DNA from: Archivesica marissinica
Lineage: Eukaryota > Mollusca > Bivalvia > Venerida > Vesicomyidae
Direction of reading: 5' to 3'
DNA length: 64,000 nt
Assembly: GCA_014843695.1 (NCBI GenBank)
Contig: CM026398.1
Coordinates: 42,574,166 to 42,638,165 of the forward strand
The translations under genes were made by a program, and so were the position numbers. The notes under the pieces were generated by a model. That model worked only from the letters and a program-made list of their open reading frames with translations. It was not told the DNA's origin and did not search any database. Below are positions 32,901 to 45,800 of this stretch, piece after piece. Within the stretch, counting starts at the first letter, position 1; every line of letters begins with the position of its first letter.

Positions 32901-34620
32901 ATATGTAGACTGTCCAGAGGAAGCTTACGTGGACCTTGCAGTAGTATAGGTAGACTGTCCAGAGGTAGCCTACGTGGAAATTGCAGTAGTATATGTAGAC
33001 TGTCCAGAGGAAGCTTACGTGGACCTTGCAGTAGTATATGTATACTGTCTAGAGATAGCTTACGGGGACCTTGCAGTAGTTTATACCGAGTGTCCAGAGG
33101 TAGCTTACGTGGACCTTGCAGTAGTGTATGTAGACTGTCCAGAGGTAGCTTAAGTGGATATTGCAGTAGAATATGTATACTGTCCAGAGGAAGCTTACAT
33201 GGATCTTGCAGTAGTATATGTAGACTGTCCAGAGGAAGCTTGCGTGGACATTACAGTAGTATATGTAGATTGTCCAGAGGAACCTTACATGGTCATTGCA
33301 GTAGTATATGTAGACTGTCCAGAGGTAGCTTATGTGGACATTGCAGTAGTATATGTAGACTGTCCAGAGTAAGCTTACGAAGACATTGCAGTAGTATATG
33401 TAAACTGTCCAGAGGAAGCTTACGTGGACCTTGCAGTAGTATATGTATACTGTCCAGAGGTAGCTTACGTGGACATTGCAGTAGTATATGTATACTGTCC
33501 AGAGGTAGCTTACGTGGACATTGCAGTAGTATATGTATACTGTCCAGAGATAGCTTACGGGGACCTTGCAGTAGTATATACTGACTTTACAGAGGTAGCT
33601 TACGTGGACATTACAGTAGTATATGTTGACTGTCCAGAGGTAGCTTACATGGACCTTGCAGTAGTATATGTAGACTGACCAGAGGTAGCTTACGTGGACC
33701 TTGCAGTAGTATATGTATACTGTCCAGATATAGCTTACGTGAACATTGCAGTAGAATATGTATACTGTCCAGAGGAAGCTTACATGGACCTTGCAGTAGT
33801 ATATGTAGACTGTCCAGAGGTAGCCTACGTGGAAATTGCAGTAGTATATGTAGACTGTCCAGAGGAAGCTTACGTGGACCTTGCAGTAGTATATGTATAC
33901 TGACTAGAGATAGCTTACGGGGACCTTGCAGTAGTTTATACCGAGTGTCCAGAGGTAGCTTACGTGGACCTTGCAGTAGTGTATGTAGACTGTCCAGAGG
34001 TAGCTTAAGTGGATATTGCAGTAGAATATGTAGACTGTCCGGAGGAAGTGAACGTGGACCTTGCAGTAGTATATGTAGACTGTCCAGAGGTTGCTTACGT
34101 GGACATTGCAGTAGAATATGTAGACTGTGCGGAGGATGTGAACGTGAACATTGCAGTAGTATATGTATACTGTCCAGAGGTAGCTTACGTGGACATTGCA
34201 ATAGTATATGTATACTGTCCAGATATAGCTTACATGAACATTGCAGTAGAATATGTATACTGTCCAGAGGAAGCTTACATGGATCTTGCAGTAGTATATG
34301 TAGACTGTCCAGAGGAAGCTTGCGTGGACATTACAGTAGTATATGTAGACTGTCCAGAGGAAGCTTACATGGACATTGCAGTAGTATATGTAGACTGTCC
34401 AGAGGTAGCTTACGTGGACATTGCAGTAGTATATGTAGACTGTCCAGAGGAAGCTTACGTGGACATTGCAGTAGTATATGTATACTGTCCAGAGGTAGCT
34501 TACGTGGACATTGCAGTAGTATATGTATACTGTCCAGAGGTAGCTTACGTGGACATTGCAGTAGTATATGTATACTGTCCAGAGGTAGCTTACGTGGACA
34601 TTGAAGTAGTATAGGTATAC
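27000..34620 (+). repeat. Higher-order repeats in the left arm (6,213-, 1,710- and ~1,080-bp spacings)
   Basis: The block at about 27211-28020 recurs at 33424-34230 (shift 6,213 bp) with matching rare units. A start at 27481 recurs at 28561 (1,080 bp = 24 units). 31155-31440 recurs at 32865-33150 (1,710 bp = 38 units). Marker units (GACTTTACAGAGGTAGC at about 27367, 28447, 29488, 30838, 32548 and 33583; GTGCGGAGGATGTGAAC at about 27914, 30029, 31830 and 34128) trace the blocks. Confidence 0.85.
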
Positions 34621-36180
34621 AGTCCAGAGGTAGCTTTCGTGGACATTGCAGTAGTATATTTATACTGTCCAGAAATAGCGTACGTGGACATTGCAGTAGT
34701 ATATGTATACTGTCCAGTGATAGCTTACATGGACCTTGCAGTAGTATATGTAGACTGTCTAGAGGTAGCTTACGTGGACATTGCAGTAGTATATGTAGAC
34801 TGTCCAGAGATAGCTTATGGGGACCTTGCAGTAGTATATGTTGATTGTCTAGAAGAAGCTTACGTGGACCTTGCAGTAGTATATGTAGACTGTCCAGAGG
34901 AAGCTTACGTGGACCTTGCAGTAGTATAGTTAGACTGTCCAGAGGAAGCTTACGTGGACCTTGCAGTAGTATATGTAGACTGTGAGGAAGATTTACGTGA
35001 ACATTGCAGTAGTATATGTATACTGTCCAGAGGTAGCTTACGTGGACATTGCAATAGTATATGTATACTGTCCAGAGGTAGCTTACGTGGACCTTGCAGT
35101 AGTATATGTATACTGTCCAGATATAGCTTACATGAACATTGCAGTAGAATATGTATACTTTCCAGAGGAAGCTTACATGGATCTTGCAGTAGTATATGTA
35201 GACTGTCCAGAGGAAGCTTGCGTGGACATTGCAGTAGTATATGTAGACTGTCCAGAGGAAGCTTACGTGGACATTGCAGTAGTATATGTATACTGTCCAG
35301 AGGTAGCTTACGTGGACATTGCAGTAGTATATGTAGACTGTCCAGAGGTAGCTTACGTGGACATTGCAGTAGTATATGTAGACTGTCCAGAGGAAGCTTA
35401 CGTGGACCTTGCAGTAGTATATGTATACTGTCCAGAGGTAGCTTACGTAGACATTGCAGTAGTATATGTATACTGTCCAGAGGTAGCTTACGTGGACATT
35501 GCAGTAGTATATGTATATTGTCCAGAGATAGCTTACGTGGACCTTGCAGTAGTATATATAGACTTTCCAGAGGTAGCTTACGTGGACATTGCAGTAGTAT
35601 ATGTAGACTGTCCAGAGGTAGCTTACGTGGACCTTGCAGTAGTATATGTAGACTGTCCAGATGTAGCTTACGTGGACCTTGCAGTAGTATATGTAGACTG
35701 TCCAGAGGTAGCTTACGTGGACATTGCAGTAGAATATGTAGACTGTGCGGAGGATGTTTACGTGGACATTGCAGTAGTATATGTATACTGTCCAGAGGTA
35801 GCTTACGTGGACATTGCAGTAGTATATGTATACTGTCCAGAGGTAGCTTACGTGGACCTTGCAGTAGTATATGTATACTGTCCAGATATAGCTTACGTGA
35901 ACATTGCAGTAGAATATGTATACTGTCCAGAGGAAGCTTACATGGACCTTGCAGTAGTATATGTAGACTGTCCAGAGGAAGCTTGCGTGGACATTGCAGT
36001 AGTATATGTAGACTGTCCAGAGGAAGGTTACGTGGACATTGCAGTAGTATATGTAGACTGTCCAGAGGTAGCTTACGTGGACATTGCAGTAGTATATGTA
36101 GACTGTCCAGAGGAAGCTTACGAGGACATTGCAGTAGTATATGTAGACTGTCCAGAGGAAGCTTACGTGGACCTTGCAGT

Positions 36181-36330
36181 AGTATTGTATACTGTCCAGA
36201 GGTAGCTTACGTGACATTGCAGTAGTATATGTATACTGTCCAGAGGTAGCTTACGTGGATATGCAGTAGTATATGTATATTGTCCAGAGGTAGCTTACGG
36301 GGACCTTGCAGTAGTATATAGACTGTCCAG
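36181..36330 (+). repeat. Cluster of short deletions inside the satellite
   Basis: Within four adjacent units: GTATTGTATACTG (bases lost), TACGTGACATTGC, GTGGATATGCAG and GTATATAGACTG all lack one to several bases of the consensus, while the units on both sides are intact. Confidence 0.8.
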
Positions 36331-39300
36331 AGGAAGCTTACGTGGACATTGCAGTAGTATATGTAGACTGTCCAGAGGTAGCTTAAGTGGATATTGCAGT
36401 AGTATATGTAGACTGTCCAGAGGAAGCTTACGTGGACCTTGCAGTAGTATATGTATACTGTCCAGAGGTAGCTTACGTGGACATTGCAGTAGTATATGTA
36501 TACTGTCCAGAGATAGCGTACGTGGACATTGCAGTAGTATATGTATACTGTTCAGTGATAGCTTACGTGGACCTTGCAGTAGTATATGTAGACTGTCTAG
36601 AGGTAGCTTACGTGGACATTGCAGTAGTATATGTATACTGTCCAGAGATAGCTTACGGGGACCTTGCAGTAGTATATGTAGATTGTCTAGAGGAAGCTTA
36701 CGTGGACCTTGCAGTAGTATATGTAGACTGTCCAGAGGAAGCTTACGTGGACCTTGCAGTAGTATATGTAGACTGTCCAGAGGAAGCTTACGTGGACCTT
36801 GCAGTAGTATATGTATACTGTCCAGAGGAAGCTTGCTTGGACATTTCAGTAGTATATGTAGACTGTCCAGAGGAAGCATACGTTGACATTGCAGTAGCAT
36901 ATGTAGACTGTCCAGATGGAGCTTACGTGGATATTGCAGTAGTATATGTATACTGTCCAGAGATAGCTTACGTCGATATTGCAGTAGTATATGTATACTC
37001 TCCAGAGATAGCTTACGGGGACCTTGCAGTAGTATATACCGACTTTACAGAGGTAGCTTACGTGGACCTTGCAGTAGAATATGTATACTGTCCAGAGGAA
37101 GCTTACATGGACATTGCAGTAGTATATGTAGACTGTCCAGAGGTAGCTTAAGTGGATATTGCAGTAGAATATGTAGACTGTCCGGAGTAAGTGAACGTGG
37201 ACCTTGCAGTAGTATATGTATACTGTCTAGAGATAGCTTACGGGGACCTTGCAGTAGTATATACAGACTTTACAGAGGTAACTTACGTGAACATTGCAGT
37301 AGTATATGTAGACTGTCCAGGGGAAGCTTACGTGGACATTGCAGTAGTATATGTAGACTGTCCAGAGGAAATTTACGTGAACATTGCAGTAGTATATGTA
37401 GACTGTCCAGAGATAGCATACGTGGACATTGCAGTAGTATATGTAGACTGTCTAGAGGAAGCTTACGTGGACCTTGCAGTAGTATATGTTGACTGTACAG
37501 AGGAAACTTACGTGGACCTTGCAGTAATATATGTAGACTGTCCAGAGGAAGCTTAGGTGGACATTGCAGTAGTATATGTAGACTGTCTAGAGGAAGCTTA
37601 TGTGGACATTGCAGTAGTATGTGTAGACTGTCCAGAGGAAGTGTACGTGAACATTGCAGTAGTATATGTAGACTGTCCAGAGGTAGCATACGTGGACATT
37701 GCAGTAATATATGTAGACTGTCTAGAGGTAGCTTACGTGGACGTTGCAGTAGTATATGTAGACTGTCGAGAGGAGGCTTACGTGGATATTGCAGTAGTAT
37801 GTGTAGACTGTCCAGAGATAGCTTACGTGGACCATGCGGTAGTATATGTAGACTGCCCAGAGGAAGCTTACGTGGACCTTGCAGTAGTATATGTAGACTG
37901 TCCGGAGGAAGTGAACGTGAACATTGCAGTAGTATATGTATACTGTCCAGAGGTAGCTTACGTGGACATTGCAGTAGCATATGTATACTGTCCAGAGGTA
38001 GCTTACGTGGACATTGCAGTAGTATATGTATACTCTCCAGAGGTAGCTTACGTGGATATTGCAGTAGTATATTTATACTGTCCAGAGGTAGCTTACGTGG
38101 ACATTGCAGTAGTATATGTATACTGTCCAGAGGTAGCTTACGTGGACATTGCAGTAGTATATGTATACTCTCCAGAGATAGCTTACTTGGAAATTGCAGT
38201 AGTATATGTATACTGTCCAGAGATAGCTTAAGTGGACATTGCAGTAGTATATGTATACTGTCCAGTGATAGCTTACGTGGACCTTGCAGTAGTATATGTA
38301 GACTGTCTAGAGGTAGCTTAGGTGGACATTGCAGTAGTATATGTATACTGTCCAGAGATATCTTATGGGGACCTTGCAGTAGTATATGTAGATTGTCTAG
38401 AGGAAGCTTCCGTGGACCTTGCAGTAGTATTTGTAGACTGTCCAGAGGAAGGTTATGTGGACCTTGCAGTATTATAGTTAGACTGTCCAATGGAAGCTTA
38501 CGTGAACCTTGCAGTAGTATATGTAGACTGTCTAGAGGAAGCTTACGTGGATCTTGCAGTACTATATGTAGACTCTCCAGATGAAGCTTAGGTGGACCTT
38601 GCAGTATTATATGTAGACTGTCCAGAGGAAGCTTACGTGGACATTGCAGAAATATATATAGACTGTCTAGAGGTAGCTTACGTGGACCTTGCAGTAATAT
38701 ATGTTAACGGTTCAGAGGAAGCTTACGTGGACCTTGCAGTAGTATATGTTGACTGTCCAGAGGAAGCTTACGTGGACCTTGCAGTAGTATTGTAGACTGT
38801 CTAGAGGAAGCTTACGTGGACCTTGCAGTAGTATATGTTGACTGTCCAGAGGAAGCTTACCTGGACCTTGCAGTGGTATATGTAGACTGTCCAGAGAAGC
38901 TTACGTGGACATTGCAGTAGTATATGTAGAATGTCCAGAGGAAGCTTACGTGGACCTTGCAGTAGTATATGTAGACTGTCCAGAGGAAGCTTACGTGAAT
39001 ATTGCAGTAGTATATGTAGACTGTCCAGAGGTAGCTTACGTGGACATTGCAGTAATATATGTAGACTGTCCAGAGGAAGCTTACGTGGACATTGCAGTAG
39101 TATATGTAGACTGTCCAGAGGAAGCTTACGTGGACCTTGCAGTAGTATATGTAGATTGTCTAGAGGAAGCTTACGTGGACCTTGCAGTAGTATATGTAGA
39201 CTGTCCAGAGGAAGGTTATGTGGACCTTGCAGTAGTACAGGTAGACTGTCCAGAGGAAGCTTACGTGGACCTTGCAGTAGTATATGTAGATTGTCTAGAG

Positions 39301-39849
39301 GAAGCTTACGTGGACCTTGCAGTAGTATATGTAGACTGTCCAGATGAAGCTTACGTGGACCTTGCAGTAGTATATGTAGACTGTCCAGAGGAAGCTTACG
39401 TGGACAATGCAGAAGTATATATAGACTGTCTAGAGGTGGCTTACGTGGACCTTGCAGTAATATATGTTGACGGTCCAGAGGAAGCTTACCTGGACCTTGC
39501 AGTAGTATATGATGACTGTCTAGAGGAAGCTTACGTGGACCTTGCAGTAGTATATGTTGACTGTCCAAAGGAAGCTTACGTGGACCTTGCAGTAGTATAT
39601 GTAGACTGTCCAGGGGAAGCTTACGTGGACATTGCAGTAGTATATGTAGACTGTCCAGAGGAAGTTTACGTGAACATCGTAGTAGTATATGTAGACTGTC
39701 CAGAGGTAGCATACGTGGACACTGCAGTAGTATATGTAGGCTGTCTAGAGGAAGCTTATGTGGACCTTGCAGTAGTATATGTTGACTGTCCAGAGGAAGC
39801 TTACGTGGACCTTGCAGTAGTATATGTAGACTATCCAGAGGAAGCTTAG

Positions 39850-42800
39850 GTGGAAATTGCAGTAGTATATGTAGAATGTCCAGAGGAAGCTTACGTGGAC
39901 CTTGCAGTAGTATATGTAGACTGTCCAGAGGAAGCTTACGTGGACATTGCAGTAGTATGTGTAGAATGTCCAGAGGAAGTTTACGTGAACATTGAAGTAG
40001 TATATGTAGACTGTCCAGAGGTAGCATACGTGGACATTGCAGTAGTATATGTAGACTGTCTAGAGGTAGCTTACGTGGACGTTGCAGTAGTATATGTAGA
40101 CTGTCGAGAGGAAGCTTACGTGGATATTGCAGTAGTATGTGTAGACTGTCCTGAGATAGCTTACGTGGACCTTGCGGTAGTATATGTAGATTGTCCGGAG
40201 GAAGTGAACGTGAACATTGCAGTAGTATATGTATACTTTCCAGAGGTAGCTTACGTGGACATTGTAGTAGTATATGTATACTCTCCAGAGGTAGCTTACG
40301 TGGACATTGCAGTAGTATATGTATACTGTCCAGAGATAGCTTACGTGGACATTGCAGTAGTATATGTATTCTGTCCAGTGATAGCTAACGTGGACCTTGC
40401 AGTAGTATATGTAGACTGTCTAGAGGTAGCTTAGGTGGACATTGAAGTAGTATATGTATACTGTCCAGAGATAGCTTACGGGAACCTTGCAGTAGTATAT
40501 GTAGATTGTCTAGAGGAAGCTTACGTGGACCTTGCAGTAGTATATGTAGACTGTCCAGAGGAAGGTTACGTGGACCTTGCAGTAGTATAGGTAGACTGTC
40601 CAGAGGAAGCTTACGTGGACCTTGCAGTAGTATATGTAGACTGTCTAGAGGAAGCTTACGTGGATCTTGCAGTACTATATGTATACTGTCCAGATGAAGC
40701 TTACGTGGACATTGCAGTAGTATATGTAGACTGTCCAGAGGAAGCTTACATGGACATTGCAGAAGTATATATAGACTGTCTAGAGGTAGCTTACGTGGAC
40801 CTTGCAGTAATATATGTTAACGGTTCAGAGGAAGCTTACGTGGACCTTGCAGTAGTATATGTTGACTGTCCAGAGGAAGCTTACGTGGACCTTGCAGTAG
40901 TATATGTAGACTGTCTAGAGGAAGCTTACGTGGACCTTGCAGTAGTATATGTTGACTGTCCAGAGGAAGCTTACCTGGACAGTGCAGTAGTATATGTAGA
41001 CTGTCCAGAGAAGCTTACGTGGACATTGCAGTAGTATATGTAGAATGTCCAGAGGAAGCTTACGTGGACCTTGCAGTAGTATATGTAGACTGTCCAGAGG
41101 AAACTTAGGTGGACATTGCAGTAGTATATGTAGACTTTCCAGAGGAAGTTTACGTGAACATTGCAGTAGTATATGTAGACTGTCCAAAGGTAGCATACGT
41201 GGACCTTGCAGTAGTATATGTAGATTGTCTAGAGGAAGCTTACGTGGACCTTGCAGTAGTATATGTAGACTGTCCAGAGGAAGGTTACGTGGACCTTGCA
41301 GTAGTATAGGTAGACTGTCCAGAGGAAGTTTACGTGGACCTTGCAGTAGTATACGTAGATTGTCTAGAGGAAGCTTACGTAGATCTTGCAGTGGTATATG
41401 TAGACAGTCCAGATGAAGCTTACGTGGACCTTGCAGTAGTATATGTAGACTGTCCAGAGGAAGCTTACGTGGACATTGCAGAAGTATATATAGAGTGTCT
41501 AGAGGTAGCTTACGTGGACCTTGCAGTAATATATGTTGAGGGTCCAGAGGAAGCTTACCTGGACCTTGCAGTAGTATATGATGAATGTCTAGAGGAAGCT
41601 TACGTGGACCTTGCAGTAGTATATGTATACTGTCCAGAGGTAGCTTACCTGGACCTTGCAGTAGTATATGATGACTGTCTAGAGGAAGCTTTCGTGGACC
41701 TTGCAGTAGTATATGTTGACTGTCCAAAGGAAGCTTACGTGGACCTTGCAGTAGTATACGTAGACTGTCCAGAGAAGCTTACGTGGACATTGCAGTATTA
41801 TATGTAGAATGTCCAGAGGAAGCTTACGTGGACCTTGCTGTAGTTTATGTAGACTGTCCAGGGGAAGCTTACGTGGACATTGCAGTAGTATATGTAGACT
41901 GTCCAGAGGAAGTTTACGTGAACATTGCAGTAGTATATGTAGACTGTCCAGAGATAGCATACATTGACATTGCAGTAGTATATGTAGGCTGTCTAGAGGA
42001 AGCTTACGTGGACCTTGCAGTAGTATATGTTGACTGTCCAGAGGAAGCTTACATGGACATTGCAGTAGTATGTGTAGAATGTCCAGAGGAAGTTTACGTG
42101 AACATTGCAGTAGTATATGTAGACTGTCCAGAGGTAGCATACGTGGACATTGCAGTAGTATATGTAGACTGTCTAGAGGTAGCTAACGTGGACGTTGCAG
42201 AAGTATATGTAGACTGTCGAGAGGAAGCTTACGTGGATATTGCAGTAGTATGTGTAGACTGTCCTGAGATAGCTTACATGGACCTTGCGGTAGTATATGT
42301 AGACTGTCCGGAGGAAGTGAACGTGAACATTGCAGTAGTATATGTATACTGTCCAGAGGTAGCTTACGTGGACATTGCAGTAGTATATGTATACTGTCCA
42401 GAGGTAGCTTACGTGGACATTGCAGTAGTATATGTATACTGTCCAGAGGTAGCTTACGTGGATATTGCAGTAGTATATGTATACTGTCTGAGGTAGCTTA
42501 CGTGGACTTGCGTAGTATATGTATGTCCAGGGACGTGCATTGCAGTAGTATATGTATACTGTCCAGAGGTAGCTTACGTGGACATTGCAGTAGTATATGT
42601 ATACTGTCCAGAGATAGCTTACGTGGACATTGCAGTAGTATATGTATACTGTCCAGAGATAGCTTACGTGGACATTGCAGTAGTATATGTATACTGTCCA
42701 GTGATAGCTTACGTGGACCTTGCAGTAGTATATGTAGACTGTCTAGAGGTAGCTTAGGTGGACATTGCAGTAGTATATGTATACTGTCCAGAGATAGCTT

Positions 42801-45800
42801 ACGGGGACCTTGCAGTAGTATATGTAGATTGTCTAGAGGAAGCTTACGTGGACCTTGCAGTAGTATATGTAGACTGTCCAGAGGAAGGTTACGTGGACCT
42901 TGCAGTAGTATAGGTAGACTGTCCAGAGGAAGCTTACGTGGACCTTGCAGTAGTATATGTAGACTGTCTAGAGGAAGCTTACGTGGATCTTGCAGTACTA
43001 TATGTAGACTGTCCAGATGAAGCTTACGTGGACCTTGCAGTAGTATATGTAGACTGTCCAGAGGAAGCTTACGTGGACATTGCAGAAGTATATATAGACT
43101 GTCTAGAGGTAGCTTACGTGGACCTTGCAGTAATATATGTTAACGGTTCAGAGGAAGCTTACGTGGACCTTGCAGTAGTATATGTTGACTGTCCAGAGGA
43201 AGCTTACGTGGACTTTGCAGTAGTATATGTAGACTGTCTAGAGGAAGCTTACGTGGACCTTGCAGTAGTATATGTTGACTGTCCAGAGGAAGCTTACCTG
43301 GACATTGCAGTAGTATATGTAGACTGTCCAGAGAAGCTTACGTGGACATTGCAGTAGTATATGTAGAATGTCCAGAGGAAGCTTACGTGGACCTTGCAGT
43401 AGTATATGTAGACTGTCCAGAGGAAGCTTACGTGGACATTGCAGTAGTATATGTAGACTGTCCAGAGGAAGCTTACGTGGACATTGCAGTAGTATATGTA
43501 GACTGTCCAGAGGAAGCTTACGTGGACCTTGCAGTAGTATATGTAGATTGTCTAGAGGAAGCTTACGTGGACCTTGCAGTAGTATATGTAGACTGTCCAG
43601 AGGAAGCTTACGTGGACCTTGCAGTAGTATATGTAGACTGTCCAGAGGAAGCTTACGTGGACCTTGCAGTAGTATATGTAGACTGTCTAGAGGAAGCTTA
43701 CGTGGATCTTGCAGTAGTATATGTAGACTGTCCAGAGAAGCTTACGTGGACTTGCAGTAGTATATGTAGACTGTCCAGAGAGCTTACGTGGACATTGCAG
43801 AAGTATATATAGACGTCTAGAGGTAGCTTACGTGGACTTGCAGTAATATATGTTGACTGTCCAGAGGAAGCTTACGTGGACCTTGCAGTAGTATATGATG
43901 ACTGTCTAGAGGAAGCTTACGTGGACCTTGCAGTAGTATATGTAGACTGTCCAGAGGTAGCTTACGTGGACATTGCAGTAGTATATGTATACTGTCCAGA
44001 GGTAGCTTACGTGGACCTTGCAGTAGTATATGTTGACTGTCCAGAGGAAGCTTACGTGGACCTTGCAGTAGTATATGTAGACTGTCCAGAGAAGCTTACG
44101 TGGACATTGCAGTATTATATGTAGAATGTCCAGAGGAAGCTTACGTGGACCTTGCTGTAGTATATGTAGACTGTCCAGGGGAAGCTTACGTGGACATTGC
44201 AGTAGTATATGTAGACTGTCCAGAGGAAGTTTACGTGGACATTGCAGTAGTATATGTAGACTGTCCAGAGATAGCATACGTTGACATTGCAGTAGTATAT
44301 GTAGGCTGTCTAGAGGAAGCTTACGTGGACCTTGCAGTAGTATATGTTGACTGTCCAGAGGAAGCTTACGTGGACATTGCAGAAGTATATATAGACTGTC
44401 TAGAGGTAGCTTACGTGGACCTTGCAGTAATATATGTTAACGGTTCAGAGGAAGCTTACGTGGACCTTGCAGTAGTATATGTTGACTGTCCAGAGGAAGC
44501 TTACGTGGACCTTGCAGTAGTATATGTAGACTGTCTAGAGGAAGCTTACGTGGACCTTGCAGTAGTATATGTTGACTGTCCAGAGGAAGCTTACCTGGAC
44601 ATTGCAGTAGTATATGTAGACTGTCCAGAGAAGCTTACGTGGACATTGCAGTAGTATATGTAGAATGTCCAGAGGAAGCTTACGTGGACCTTGCAGTAGT
44701 ATATGTAGACTGTCCAGAGGAAGCTTAGGTGGACATTGCAGTAGTATATGTAGACTGTCCAGAGGAAGTTTACGTGAACATTGCAGTAGTATATGTAGAC
44801 TGTCCAGAGGTAGCATACGTGGACCTTGCAGTAGTATATGTAGACTGTCTAGAGGAAGCTTACGTGGATCTTGCAGTACTATATGTATACTGTCCAGATG
44901 AAGCTTACGTGGACATTGCAGTAGTATATGTAGACTGTCCAGAGGAAGCTTACGTGGACATTGCAGAAGTATATATAGACTGTCTAGAGGTAGCTTACGT
45001 GGACCTTGCAGTAATATATGTTAACGGTTCAGAGGAAGCTTACGTGGAACTTGCAGTAGTATATGTTGACTGTCCAGAGGAAGCTACGTGGACCTTGCAG
45101 TAGTATATGTAGACTGTCTAGAGGAAGCTTACGTGGACCTTGCAGTAGTATATGTTGACTGTCCAGAGGAAGCTTACCTGGACATTGCAGTAGTATATGT
45201 AGACTGTCCAGAGAAGCTTACGTGGACATTGCAGTAGTATATGTAGAATGTCCAGAGGAAGCTTACGTGGACCTTGCAGTAGTATATGTAGACTGTCCAG
45301 AGGAAACTTAGGTGGACATTGCAGTAGTATATGTAGACTTTCCAGAGGAAGTTTACGTGAACATTGCAGTAGTATATGTAGACTGTCCAAAGGTAGCATA
45401 CGTGGACCTTGCAGTAGTATATGTAGATTGTCTAGAGGAAGCTTACGTGGACCTTGCAGTAGTATATGTAGACTGTCCAGAGGAAGTTACGTGGACCTTG
45501 CAGTAGTATGTAGACTGTCCAGAGGAAGTTTACGTGGACCTTGCAGTAGTATACGTAGATTGTCTAGAGGAAGCTTACGTAGATCTTGCAGTGGTATATG
45601 TAGACAGTCCAGATGAGGCTTACGTGGACCTTGCAGTAGTATATGCAGACTGTCCAGAGGAAGCTTACGTGGACATTGCAGAAGTATATATAGAGTGTCT
45701 AGAGGTAGCTTACGTGGACCTTGCAGTAATATATGTTGAGGGTCCAGAGGAAGCTTACCTGGACCTTGCAGTAGTATATGATGAATGTCTAGAGGAAGCT

